Part shown: positions 7,185-15,000 of the stretch, one piece after another
Layout: every line of letters begins with the position of its first letter
How positions within the stretch are numbered: the stretch's first letter is position 1
DNA from: Cristatella mucedo
Taxonomy: Eukaryota > Bryozoa > Phylactolaemata > Cristatellidae
DNA: 15,000 bases
Direction: 5' to 3'
Assembly: GCA_009760855.2 (NCBI GenBank)
Contig: WPIO01000043.1
Coordinates: 2,360,001-2,375,000, forward strand
Position numbers and translations under genes: made by a program
Notes under the pieces: generated by a model
Databases searched by the model: none
What the model saw: only the letters and a program-made list of their open reading frames with translations
Told to the model about the DNA's origin: nothing

Positions 7185-8835
7185 CAATGCTGTGAGGTCT
7201 CACTCACTAGATGTTAAGGGCTCTGCGGAAAATTTTTCAGCCTTCTTTACTGAAAAAAAAATTGCACATTCGTGCCTCCATTAGGCAACCTACGACCAAA
7301 GCAATCGCTGTTCCTCAACTTGAGAACTTCCTGAAAAGGTTCGCCGACGTTTCTGCAAGTGATTTGGCTGCCTTAATAAAGTCTAGCAAAAAGAGGTCGT
7401 CTTCCGAAGACCCTATACTTTCGTCACTGTGGTCTTCACTCGCAGACCAACTTAGCTTTGCCATAACCGAGATTTCTATTGCTTCTTTGGAAAGAGGGGT
7501 CGTCCCCAATTCCTTGAAATCGGCAAACGTTAGACCTATTCTTAAAAAACCTGGATTAGACACAGAGGTTCAAGCCAACAATCACCCCGTTTCCCTTCTT
7601 CCGTTCCTATCAAAGATTCTTGAAAAAAGTGATACTAAGCAGCTGATTAAACGTATTGGAAATAATGGAATCTCAGAAACATTTCAATCGGGATTCAAAA
7701 GGCAGCCCTCTACTGAAACTTCTTTCCTCCGTGTTAACAATGAAATTATACGTGGCAACGACGATGGGAATGTCACTGCCCGAGCTCTGCTAGATCTGTC
7801 TGCTGCCTTCGACACCATTGATCACGAAGTTCTGCTTGAACGACTGAGAACAACGATCGGTCTGGCCGACGAAGCACTGGCAGGGTTTAGATCATACTAG
7901 TCGGATCGTGTTCAATCCGTGTCGTGTGGGGGTCAGGTCTCAGACACGAGATGGGTAACCCGTGAGTCCTTTAATGGTCTGTACTTGGTCCCTTGCTGTT
8001 CTCCTTTTATAATCAACCTCTGGGAAAAGTGATTAGGGCACATGGAATAGGATATCACTTCTATGCTGACGATGCTCAGTTGTATTTGTCATTCAAACTG
8101 TCGGAATCTAATGCGGTAACTGAGAAACTGAATGCCTGCCTTGCCAATATTTTATCCTGGATTTCGGAAAACTTCCTGAAATTAAATGATGATAAAACCA
8201 AACTGCTGCTCATTGGACACCATAAGCGTGTTGCAGGATTCAAAGGCTTTGTCTTTCTAATAGGTGATGCCATTTTGCTGCCATCACCACGAGCTCCAAA
8301 TTTAGGTGTTGAATTCGACAGCTGCCTCAATTTCAAAAGCTTCATTCAGAAGACTGCCTCTACAGCTAGCCATCACATCCGATCCCTATGAAGGATTAAG
8401 AGCCGTCTCCCACAATTTTTTGTAAAAAATTTAACTAGCTCTTTATTTCTGTCTCGGCTTGGTTATCGTAATTCCCTTTTGACTTGGCTGCCAAAGAAAG
8501 CTATTATGCCACTACAGCAGACAATGAATATGGCTGCAAGGCTAATCTTCAAGTCCCAGCGATTTGAGCACGTGTCTCCTTTGCTGAAAGAGCTGGTATG
8601 GTTGCCGGTTGAGCAAAGGATGCAGAGCAAAGTTCTTAGGCTGACCCAAAAGGCCTACCACGGCTGAGCTCCTTCGTACCTAGCTGAAATGCTGCACCAG
8701 TTTCAGCCTCTTCGCGCCTTCAATTCCTTCATGGACAATAAATTAACTGTCTTATTCGTCCTCTTAAAGACAGCTGGCTACAGAAGCATTAGCTTTGCAG
8801 GTCCTGGATTGTGGAACTCGCTTCCACAATTCTTG
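7185..8835 (+). pseudogene. 3' half of the decayed LINE: reverse transcriptase and C-terminal region
   Basis: It continues the same LINE protein after the LTR insertion. From about 7215 in one frame come NFSAFFTEK-like sequence and a long open stretch to 7898 with RT blocks VRPILKKPG, PVSLLPFLSKILEK, F.SGFKR..STET, and LLDLSAAFDTIDHEVLL (catalytic Asp near 7796). A stop (TAG 7898) and a degraded PQGSVLGP block follow. The active-site box FYADDAQLY lies at 8059-8085, then [12 protein letters not shown] near 8185-8219. The C-terminal region has RLIF...HVSPLLKELVWLPV..R and KAYHG*APSYL near 8530-8690, then RSISFAGPGLWNSLPQFLRN at about 8780-8840. The SAAFDTIDH and FYADD forms fit L2/CR1/Jockey-type LINEs. 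Several stops and frame changes make it dead; it is more decayed than the LTR element inside it. Confidence 0.87.
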
Positions 8836-9053
8836 CGAAACGACAACTACTCTCCTACTGCCGACTATGGTACATCCTTTTCAGAGGTTCTGAGCTGCTA
8901 CTTCGATACTACTCACTACCTCCACTGCTCTCCTGACTCTGCTATACTTCCCACTTTTCTCTTTGTTGCGTGAGACGAAGTCGGTTGGCAACCGAATGAG
9001 TACCGAAAGCCGCTTAGGCAATGAGTGTGCTACATAAAACTCTCCTGCGTAGC
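8836..9053 (+). repeat. ~218-bp dispersed repeat, copy A (probable LINE 3' tail)
   Basis: From CGAAACGACAACTACTCT onward the sequence matches 13283-13499 in the same orientation, roughly four-fifths identical by eye, including GCCGACTATGG, CTCTTTGTTGCGT, CGAAAGCCGCTTAGG and AAACTCTCCTGCG. Because it begins within the last recognisable LINE codons, it is most simply the end of that LINE's ORF plus 3' UTR. It could also be a separate short element inserted there. Confidence 0.75.
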
Positions 9054-10299
9054 CCCCACATGATCTTTGTGACTTTGTTGAGTTACAGATGGAGATTCGT
9101 TACATTAAATTATAATATAAGCATCCGAGATCCTTGTTTAGTCATTCTTTGGCGAAATCATGCATGCAGTAACTACACCCACTTTTCGATGTCCCTTGAT
9201 AACATATTAGGTAAAGCGGCTGGGTCTAGTGACCTCGGTCTACAGGTCGTAGGTTTGAATCATGTAATGTGCGATCTTTCAGTGCTACTGCAAGTGGTGA
9301 TGACATCCATGTAATCTTTTCTGTCACAATAGGAAAGAGGCTATTTAATGAACTTATATTTCAGAGCTTCTACTAACTACACTTGTCACAGCTTCATTAC
9401 TTTGAGAATCCTAACGGAAATAACTCAGTAATGATTGCTTCAGCGTAATTTTAACCTTCATAAAAATAGAATATTTCTTTGTATGAGCGATACATGCGTA
9501 AATGTCAATAATGTTAGTCGAATGCCTGTCATGTAATGTAAATTAGCTAAACATCTAATAAATGTACATAAATAATATATTTGGAAGGAATACATACAAA
9601 TATTGTTACTTACAAACTAGTCACTTGATGTGGACTAAGAATGTACTGTAAAACGTCGAAATGCAAACCAGCACAGGCATTGTTACCTTCCACCCTACAA
9701 AATGATGTCCTTCGTCTGAATTTTGAATTTTTATTCAATCAGATTATATATATTTAACCTAAAAAACTTTAATATGACAAACAAAAATAGTTTACGAGAT
9801 ATTATGAAAATGAAAAGCATGATTTTCAACATTTGCATCTGCAGTTATTATTTCTCACAAGCTCTAGGATATTATCATAATGCAAAAGGTATTGTATATC
9901 TTTTCTCTTTCTTAAACACTTTTTGATTCGGCAACATCGGTATTTCGTTACTAAGCTAACTACCAATTTCAAGACTCTAGGTAATCAAAAATTAGGCCGC
10001 TACTGAAAAATAAGTTCATGCATATGGGACCTTAACTTTTCCAATGTATTTGAATTCACTTTAATGGTGAGCCTATTTTAACTATCATCATCAAAATTAA
10101 TAAAATGCAATTCTACATGTTCAGTCAGTTGAGACTGGACGTTTCGTTCTACATTATTTGACCAGTATAAAAATAACCATACATTAAATTAACTAAAGAT
10201 ATACGCTAATTTTGTATTTTATAACTTGCTTTGTGATGCTGCAAGCAATTCAGAGGTAGAAGCATCAATTTAACTAAGAAGAATATATGCTTCCGATAT
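9054..10299. other. AT-rich non-coding stretch
   Basis: No recognisable coding sequence. Short open frames here (for example 9723-9926) consist of AT-rich codons without domain features. The only structured item is the tRNA-like motif at 9244-9261. Confidence 0.5.
9244..9261 (+). repeat. tRNA B-box-like motif, first of a matching pair
   Basis: AGGTCGTAGGTTTGAATC resembles a Pol III B box (GGTTCGAATC with C to T). It matches 11477-11494 at 17 of 18 positions. About 35 bp upstream, GTAAAGCGGCTGGG is a weak A-box-like sequence. It could be the relic of a tRNA-derived SINE. It does not fold as a tRNA gene that I can see. Confidence 0.3.
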
Positions 10300-10775
10300 T
10301 TTAAATGGAGGCTGTAGAGGTCGGTGACTTTAGGAGCCTCGATTAGGCCACCCAGAACCATGTTGAGAAGAGGCGTTAATGCTTGCAGCATCGGTCGCCA
10401 GTGCATTAGGACGTGGCAGACTTAGCAGACGGTCTCAGTCTCACTGCGGCAGAAGCGGCAGTTGGTAGCCTTTCAGGCCGCCTCCTAGAAGCTCACACGG
10501 GCAGCATGTCCAGGCGAGCTCGGCACAGGAACCGACAAGTCCGGAACGACAGGGTGAGACCAGTGGTCAGGAAGCGACTGTGAGTGGCGAATCTGTCTGC
10601 GGCCAGGCAGCAGCTGACCGTGCCCTGTGCAGGCTGGGCCGTCCCAGCACGGCCTTCCACGAAGTTGGCGAACTCTACCTGCTGTGCCGTGACCACTTGC
10701 GGCACGACCCAGTGCTCAATGCTATCAGGGTCGGTGGACACAGCTATCACTTCAGGGCCCGCCAGCGAAAGGTGA
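10300..10775 (-). pseudogene. C-terminal remnant of a second LINE type (R2-like zinc finger end), antisense
   Basis: On the minus strand, 10750-10493 reads through ...FATHSRFLTTGLTLSFRTCRF...RARLDMLPV, matching the stretch just before the C-terminal zinc finger of R2-type and similar LINEs (typically RF...F..WRF.H.ARLDLLP). Downstream, at about 10463-10400, NCRFC-RSETETVC and CHVLMHW form a C-x2-C...H-x4-H-like finger, followed by a NMVLGGLIE block where such elements have RHN..... A stop (LPV* at 10493), a frame change and a TAA between the Cys and His pairs show decay. This region is clearly more GC-rich than its surroundings. The plus-strand open frame over it is its shadow. Confidence 0.62.
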
Positions 10776-12877
10776 CTAGAGAGCTATTTGAGGCACTTAT
10801 GCACGTCCGACCACGTATGTATATGAATAAACAGCCAGCCTCAGAACGGCAGGCTGAGACTGGCAGTCTGAAAGTCCCGATTGGTGGACCTCAATTAGCA
10901 AGACGATTTACTGATTTGCTGTAACGGGACCACATATTCATTGGCAACCGATTAATTCTATTTAAAAGTTTTCCGAGTCCCGTGTTCGCATTAGTGAGTC
11001 CATGCAGAAAACCCTACTTCAAGAGTTATTGGCGGCTTGCAACTTAAAATGTACATGGTTTCATCTCTTGATCACATTCGGAGGAGGAAAGTTGGAGACT
11101 AAGCCCGTGCTAACAGTAAGCAGAATACTCGAGTATTAGTGACTGCCAAAGGTATGTCAAAAACTTCCTCTCCCTGGTAATTTAGCTGCTAGCAATCCCT
11201 GTCTATGTAACTTCAAAGATAGCCGGCAGCCTGGTTGGAACTTCACGGCTTCATTAAAGATAATATCACGATAATAATAGAAGTTATTCGGACTTTCATA
11301 TGTCTTAATTCGTCCACCGGGTCGCAGTCAAAAAGAATTGCAAATAATTTCCGGATAGAACGGCCTGCCATTACTACAAGACCTGGTGAGTTCGCCAAGG
11401 TGAGCCGTAATGGCACACTAAATAAGGCAGTTGCTTTGTATGACTTCGGTTCCAAGGTCGTCTGGAGTTGGTCCCGAGGTCGTGGGTTTGAATCCTGAGG
11501 TCGATGATCGTTTATCGCCTCTGGAAGCAGTGGGGATAGTCGCAAGGGCTCTTCAGTAGCTATACAAAAGGGGTTTTTTCAACAGTATTCATTCACTGGC
11601 ATATGGTGACCAGTTTAAAGTATCTAAAGCCTTTTTTGGAGTAGGAATTTCAGCACACTGAGACGGGAATTCGGATATTACTGGTATTTTAATACCTCCA
11701 TTTCGCCTGAGCAACCAGAGGTAGGGCTGGGGCCACTGTGCAGCTAACGCTCAATTAAACTGCAATGCTTTGTGCGTATTACTCGAGCGAAATTTAATAC
11801 TTCTAATTTACCTTTTAACTTTACTTTATACTTCAAATTTAAAATGTAATAGTGACCGACAGTAGGATGGTACATTATATAAAGATGCACACCAAAGGTT
11901 AGGTGTCTCTTTAGCCTCTCTGTAGAGCCACATAGATAGTATCATCAGTTAGTTCTGTCAGTTGGAACAAGCCAACAGGCTGTTGGATGAATCGAATGGA
12001 TCTGTTGTAGTGATGCTGGGAGTTGCTAACCACCTTAAGCTATAAACGCATTTTTGCAACGAGTCCATAGACGACATCCCAGAGGCTCTATTTCAATAAG
12101 CTTACTGTTTCGGGTTATTATTCGATGGTAAGAATTTTAGCTTATGTGATTCTCCTCTGAGCTCAGATGTTTGGATCAATGAAATAGATTAAATCTAATT
12201 GGACCGACAATTTCTGGTGAAATAAAGCAGCCACTTCGGTGAAGAGTTTAAAAAAACTCGGCTTTCTATGAGCTTCGTCGGTAACCACAACAAGCTTTAA
12301 GTTGGACTTGCACCACGCAAATTTCTCTTTTTTAAACTGTTCGTATTAATTTGTAAAATTTCGCAAGCTACTAAATCGTCCGATTTTTTAAGATATCAAA
12401 GATTGGTGTAAAGTTTATGTATATATCGGGATCGTTCATCTGCTGCGTTTGCATCACACTTTTTGGGTAAGTTCTTTACATGCGCTTCCGCTCCCATTAT
12501 TCTTTTATTATTGTTACTATTATTACTACGGTATATATACATTATTTGTTACTATTATAAAGCTATTATATTGGATAATATTACATATGTATATATGTAT
12601 TATTATTACCTAGTATCTTATATGTATATTTGCTTGCACGTTTTTTCTTCAGAAAAATTATTTAGACCACACATTACAAAGTCAGTTCACTGAAATTCTT
12701 TGTATAGCTGCTTTTTTCACTTTGGCCGAAAAATGTTTGGTCCTACTGCATAGTTATTTGTATGCCACACATTCGCCACTCGTAAAGGAAACTAAGTGTC
12801 ACTTTCGAGTTCGTCCCTAGTCCAATATATTTGCGAAGGCCTACTGATAGTTTTAGATAGTTTTTAGGGTAACGCAT
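10776..12877. other. non-coding stretch with AT-rich simple repeats
   Basis: No gene recognised. An open minus-strand frame at 11243-11545 has the DSNPRP-type peptide that commonly comes from translating SINE B-box regions, so I treat it as repeat DNA. From about 12495 to 12630 the sequence is rich in TTA/TAT triplets. A perfect 14-bp palindrome AATACTCGAGTATT occurs near 11126 and is expected about once by chance in this length. Confidence 0.45.
11477..11494 (+). repeat. tRNA B-box-like motif, second of a matching pair
   Basis: AGGTCGTGGGTTTGAATC, one mismatch from 9244-9261, continued by C to give GGTTTGAATCC, one base from a consensus B box. Upstream TGGCACACTAA at 11411 is a possible but weak A box about 75 bp away. 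Confidence 0.33.
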
Positions 12878-13126
12878 TTGATAGAACATCTGCATAATTC
12901 ACTTATGTCACTTAAAACTGCACTTCCACATGTGCCTGTGACTGAAAACATTTTTTCACGGCGAGAAAAAGAACGAAATACATTTATTGATATTTTTAAC
13001 TTGCTGAGTGAGAGAAAAAATTTGTTAGTCTCACCAGTACTGTCACTGCAAGGAAAACATCACAAAAGTATGACGAAGGATGCCAAAGAGTGTCTTCAAA
13101 CATTCACTAAACTCGTTTGGCCATAA
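12878..13126 (+). CDS. unrecognised 82-codon open frame
   Basis: This is the only open frame in the downstream AT-rich part with a protein-like composition: charged and amphipathic, with LPHVPVTENIF, a REKERN basic-acidic run and LLSERKNLLVSP. I do not recognise it. It has no membrane segment and does not resemble the missing transporter exons. It could be an exon, a transposon scrap or chance. Nothing around it (promoter, splice sites in good context, partner exons) gives further support. Confidence 0.18.
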   Translation: MIEHLHNSLMSLKTALPHVPVTENIFSRREKERNTFIDIFNLLSERKNLLVSPVLSLQGKHHKSMTKDAKECLQTFTKLVWP

Positions 13127-13282
13127 GGATTTTCTGTGTTGCTTAATTGCATGAGTCTCAACGGACACTACTGGAGTCCCTGGCGTTCTAAAATACGGCC
13201 CCTTGACTTGTAGGCGTACTTGTGTATGATTTAGGTTTTCTAGCTCACTTTTAGGTCCCTACATTTTTGTGCTCCAGCCTAT

Positions 13283-13499
13283 CGCAACGACAACTACTCT
13301 CTTGCTGCCGACTATGGCTCACCCTTTTCAGCGTTTCTGAGTTGCTACTCCCATGCTAATTACTACCTCAACTGCTCTCCCGACTTTGCTATGCTCCCAC
13401 TTTCTCTTTGTTGCGTAAGAGGAAGTCTACTGGCTACTGAATACTTAGCGAAAGCCGCTTAGGCTGTGAGTGTTCTGTGCAAAACTCTCCTGCGGACCG
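13283..13499 (+). repeat. ~218-bp dispersed repeat, copy B
   Basis: Direct-orientation counterpart of 8836-9053. It starts CGCAACGACAACTACTCT and ends AAAACTCTCCTGCGGACC. The start coincides with a sharp loss of similarity upstream, as expected for a 5'-truncated LINE copy holding only the 3' tail. The CA/TA microsatellite begins directly at its 3' end. Confidence 0.75.
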
Positions 13500-13503
13500 C
13501 TCG

Positions 13504-13524
13504 CACACACACACACAAACCTAC

Positions 13525-13614
<90 letters not shown>

Positions 13615-13625
13615 GTGTTTAAATA

Positions 13626-13708
<83 letters not shown>
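13504..13708. repeat. compound (CA)n/(TA)n microsatellite
   Basis: About 37 bp of mostly CA dinucleotides (13504-13540) is followed by about 168 bp of TA dinucleotides broken by a few TATG and a GTGTTTAAA interruption near 13614. Open frames of alternating Tyr-Ile here are artefacts. It sits exactly between two LINE 3'-end fragments and may have grown from the tail of the first. Confidence 0.95.
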
Positions 13709-13711
<3 letters not shown>

Positions 13712-14167
13712 TCAGATCCACTCTTCCACCAGGCCAAGCATCGTACCACCCGCATTTCGGAGCCTAACAGTTTAGCAATACCTCGTATTAACCTCCAATA
13801 TTGGGAAACCGTGCATTTAGTTCGCATGGTCTCAAAGCCTAGAACTCACTCATGACTTGCGTCACGACATCCCCTTACTTGACCACATTTAAAGAGAAAT
13901 TCAAAACGCACCTATTTATGGCAGCATTTAGTGGGTCCCTGTGATTTTTTTTATTTGCCTATGCATGCTGACACTGTGTGTGCTGCCACTAACCACACTT
14001 GCATGCTGACCCTGTGCAAGTCACCCTTAACCATTTTATTCATGGCGGTTATCAAGCATGATACCACAAACCATTCAATCGCATCTACCTTTGCACCAAA
14101 TTTAAAGCACCTAGAAAGAGATTGAGTACTCTGAAGGCACTTTATCAAGTGTATTATTATTATTGTT
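13709..14167 (+). pseudogene. 3' end of a third LINE (CR1/L2-like C-terminus and 3' UTR)
   Basis: At 13715-13820 one frame reads [20 protein letters not shown], the TR.SE.N.L.IPR..L pattern found before the C-terminus of CR1/L2-type LINE proteins. After frame changes, LTTFKEKFKTHLFMAAFSG near 13876-13934 is the usual ...FK.KLKTHLF end, with a stop at 13942. The 3' UTR ends GCACTTTATCAAGTG then TATTATTATTATTG, the short microsatellite-like tail typical of such LINEs. The fragment is 5'-truncated and frameshifted. It differs in sequence from the LINE at 1037-9053, so it is another family. Confidence 0.72.
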
Positions 14168-15000
14168 AGATACAGCATCGACTAATTCTCAAGGAACCGT
14201 CAGCATTAATACCTTCACGTAGCCTAATTTGAAATGAAGGAAGATGAGTCTGCGAGGGTAGCTTTATCTCTATTACAGTAGATATTTAAACAATTAGTCG
14301 CTCCAGGTAATGATTATAATAGGCAATACGACTTGGCATAAAGCAGCCTATGCAGTCGCATAGTAGACTGTAACTGTGTTTTTGTCAGTTTATGACTCTT
14401 TGGCAGTCCATGTGCTCTAATCAGCCAAAACTTAGCTTAAATGGCTCAAAGTGCAAGGTATACTACGTTCAGCTTCGAAGACCTGTTACAAGTTTTCTTC
14501 AACTGCGAGATACGTGATATGCAGTGGCAGTAATTTACTAGGTTCGAAACTGAATAGGAAGCCCAAATTATGTTTTTGTAGCCAGATAATTCAGGAAACG
14601 TTTACAGGCAACGTTTACGCAAACAATATCAACTTATCAGAAACTTTGCCGGCACTCATTTCTAGTGATCTTAGTATTGAATTAACATATTTTCGGCAAT
14701 TATTAAAACAGCTAAATAGGTAGATGAGAATATGTGAATTGTAATTTTCCAAAGTTCATTTTCCTAAAATAAGATATACTGCGAAAATGAGACATTGTAG
14801 AAACAAAAAGAAATCGCAAAATAGACAAGTGAACATCTCCTAAGGAAAATCTATCGCACTTGACTTGTGTACTCAAATCGCATACTGAGGCGTTATCAAT
14901 TCAAAGTCCTACTATGGAACGTGTAACTGCATGGAGGAGAAGAAATACAGCCTCTCCCACAGCTAACCTGCAGTTCGTCAATGTAGCACATTTAAAAGTA
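14168..15000. other. non-coding stretch, nothing recognised
   Basis: One open frame of 90 codons (14451-14723) has no recognisable domain, no membrane segment and no similarity to the expected transporter exons. I treat it as chance. No repeat boundary was identified. Confidence 0.4.

Noticed and set aside
9205-9270. Possible functional tRNA gene
   Set aside because: Only the B-box-like motif fits. No acceptor stem, anticodon arm or D arm pairing could be made out.
10580-10924. 114-codon plus-strand open frame with LRHDPVLNAIRVGGH-like sequence
   Set aside because: The minus strand of the same DNA encodes recognisable LINE C-terminal motifs. The plus frame has no known domain and is its GC-rich shadow.
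11115-11145. Perfect 14-bp palindrome AATACTCGAGTATT
   Set aside because: About one such palindrome is expected by chance in 15 kb and nothing around it suggests a binding site or terminus.
13503-13708. CRISPR-like regular repeats
   Set aside because: It is a simple dinucleotide microsatellite without unique spacers, in a eukaryotic genome.
13466-13855. Long Tyr-Ile repeat open frames
   Set aside because: They are translation of the (TA)n microsatellite flanked by LINE fragments, not a protein.

Overview
This window is nuclear DNA from a multicellular animal. It holds the first two exons of a spliced host gene, followed by roughly 14 kb of intron-like or intergenic DNA filled with retrotransposons in different stages of decay. 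GT-AG introns, LINE remnants, a Ty3/gypsy-type LTR retrotransposon and long CA/TA microsatellites rule out a prokaryote. An invertebrate is likely (a flatworm or other lophotrochozoan is only a guess); the sequence does not fix the lineage.

Positions 423-932 (+): two coding exons joined by a 153-bp phase-0 intron encode the N-terminus and first membrane segments of a major-facilitator transporter that resembles SLC18B1. A good splice donor follows exon 2, but no third exon was recognised in the rest of the window, so the next intron would be very long.

Positions about 1037-9053 (+ strand, interrupted): a decayed APE-type LINE (L2/CR1/Jockey-like: endonuclease, reverse transcriptase with FYADD, C-terminal region). 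It is split by an LTR retrotransposon at 2480-7179, inserted on the minus strand. The LINE frame resumes exactly across the insertion if one 5-bp target duplication is discounted. The LTR element has gag with two CCHC knuckles, protease, reverse transcriptase, RNase H and integrase. Gag and pol are joined by a textbook-looking -1 frameshift signal (A AAA AAC, 5-nt spacer, 10-bp stem). One further frameshift inside the reverse transcriptase breaks pol. The LTRs differ by 10 substitutions over 413 aligned bp, and by exactly one 79-bp minisatellite unit.

Positions 9054-15000: AT-rich DNA with no recognised host exon. It carries an antisense remnant of a second LINE type (R2-like C-terminal zinc finger, about 10300-10775), a second copy of a ~218-bp repeat found at the end of the first LINE (13283-13499), a CA/TA microsatellite (13504-13708), and the 3' end of a third LINE (13709-14167) ending in a short TTA-rich tail. 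Two short tRNA B-box-like motifs (9244, 11477) may mark old SINEs.

No rRNA or convincing tRNA gene and no CRISPR array was seen. The most notable signals are the predicted gag-pol frameshift element and the unusual repeat architecture of the LTR and its polypurine junction.
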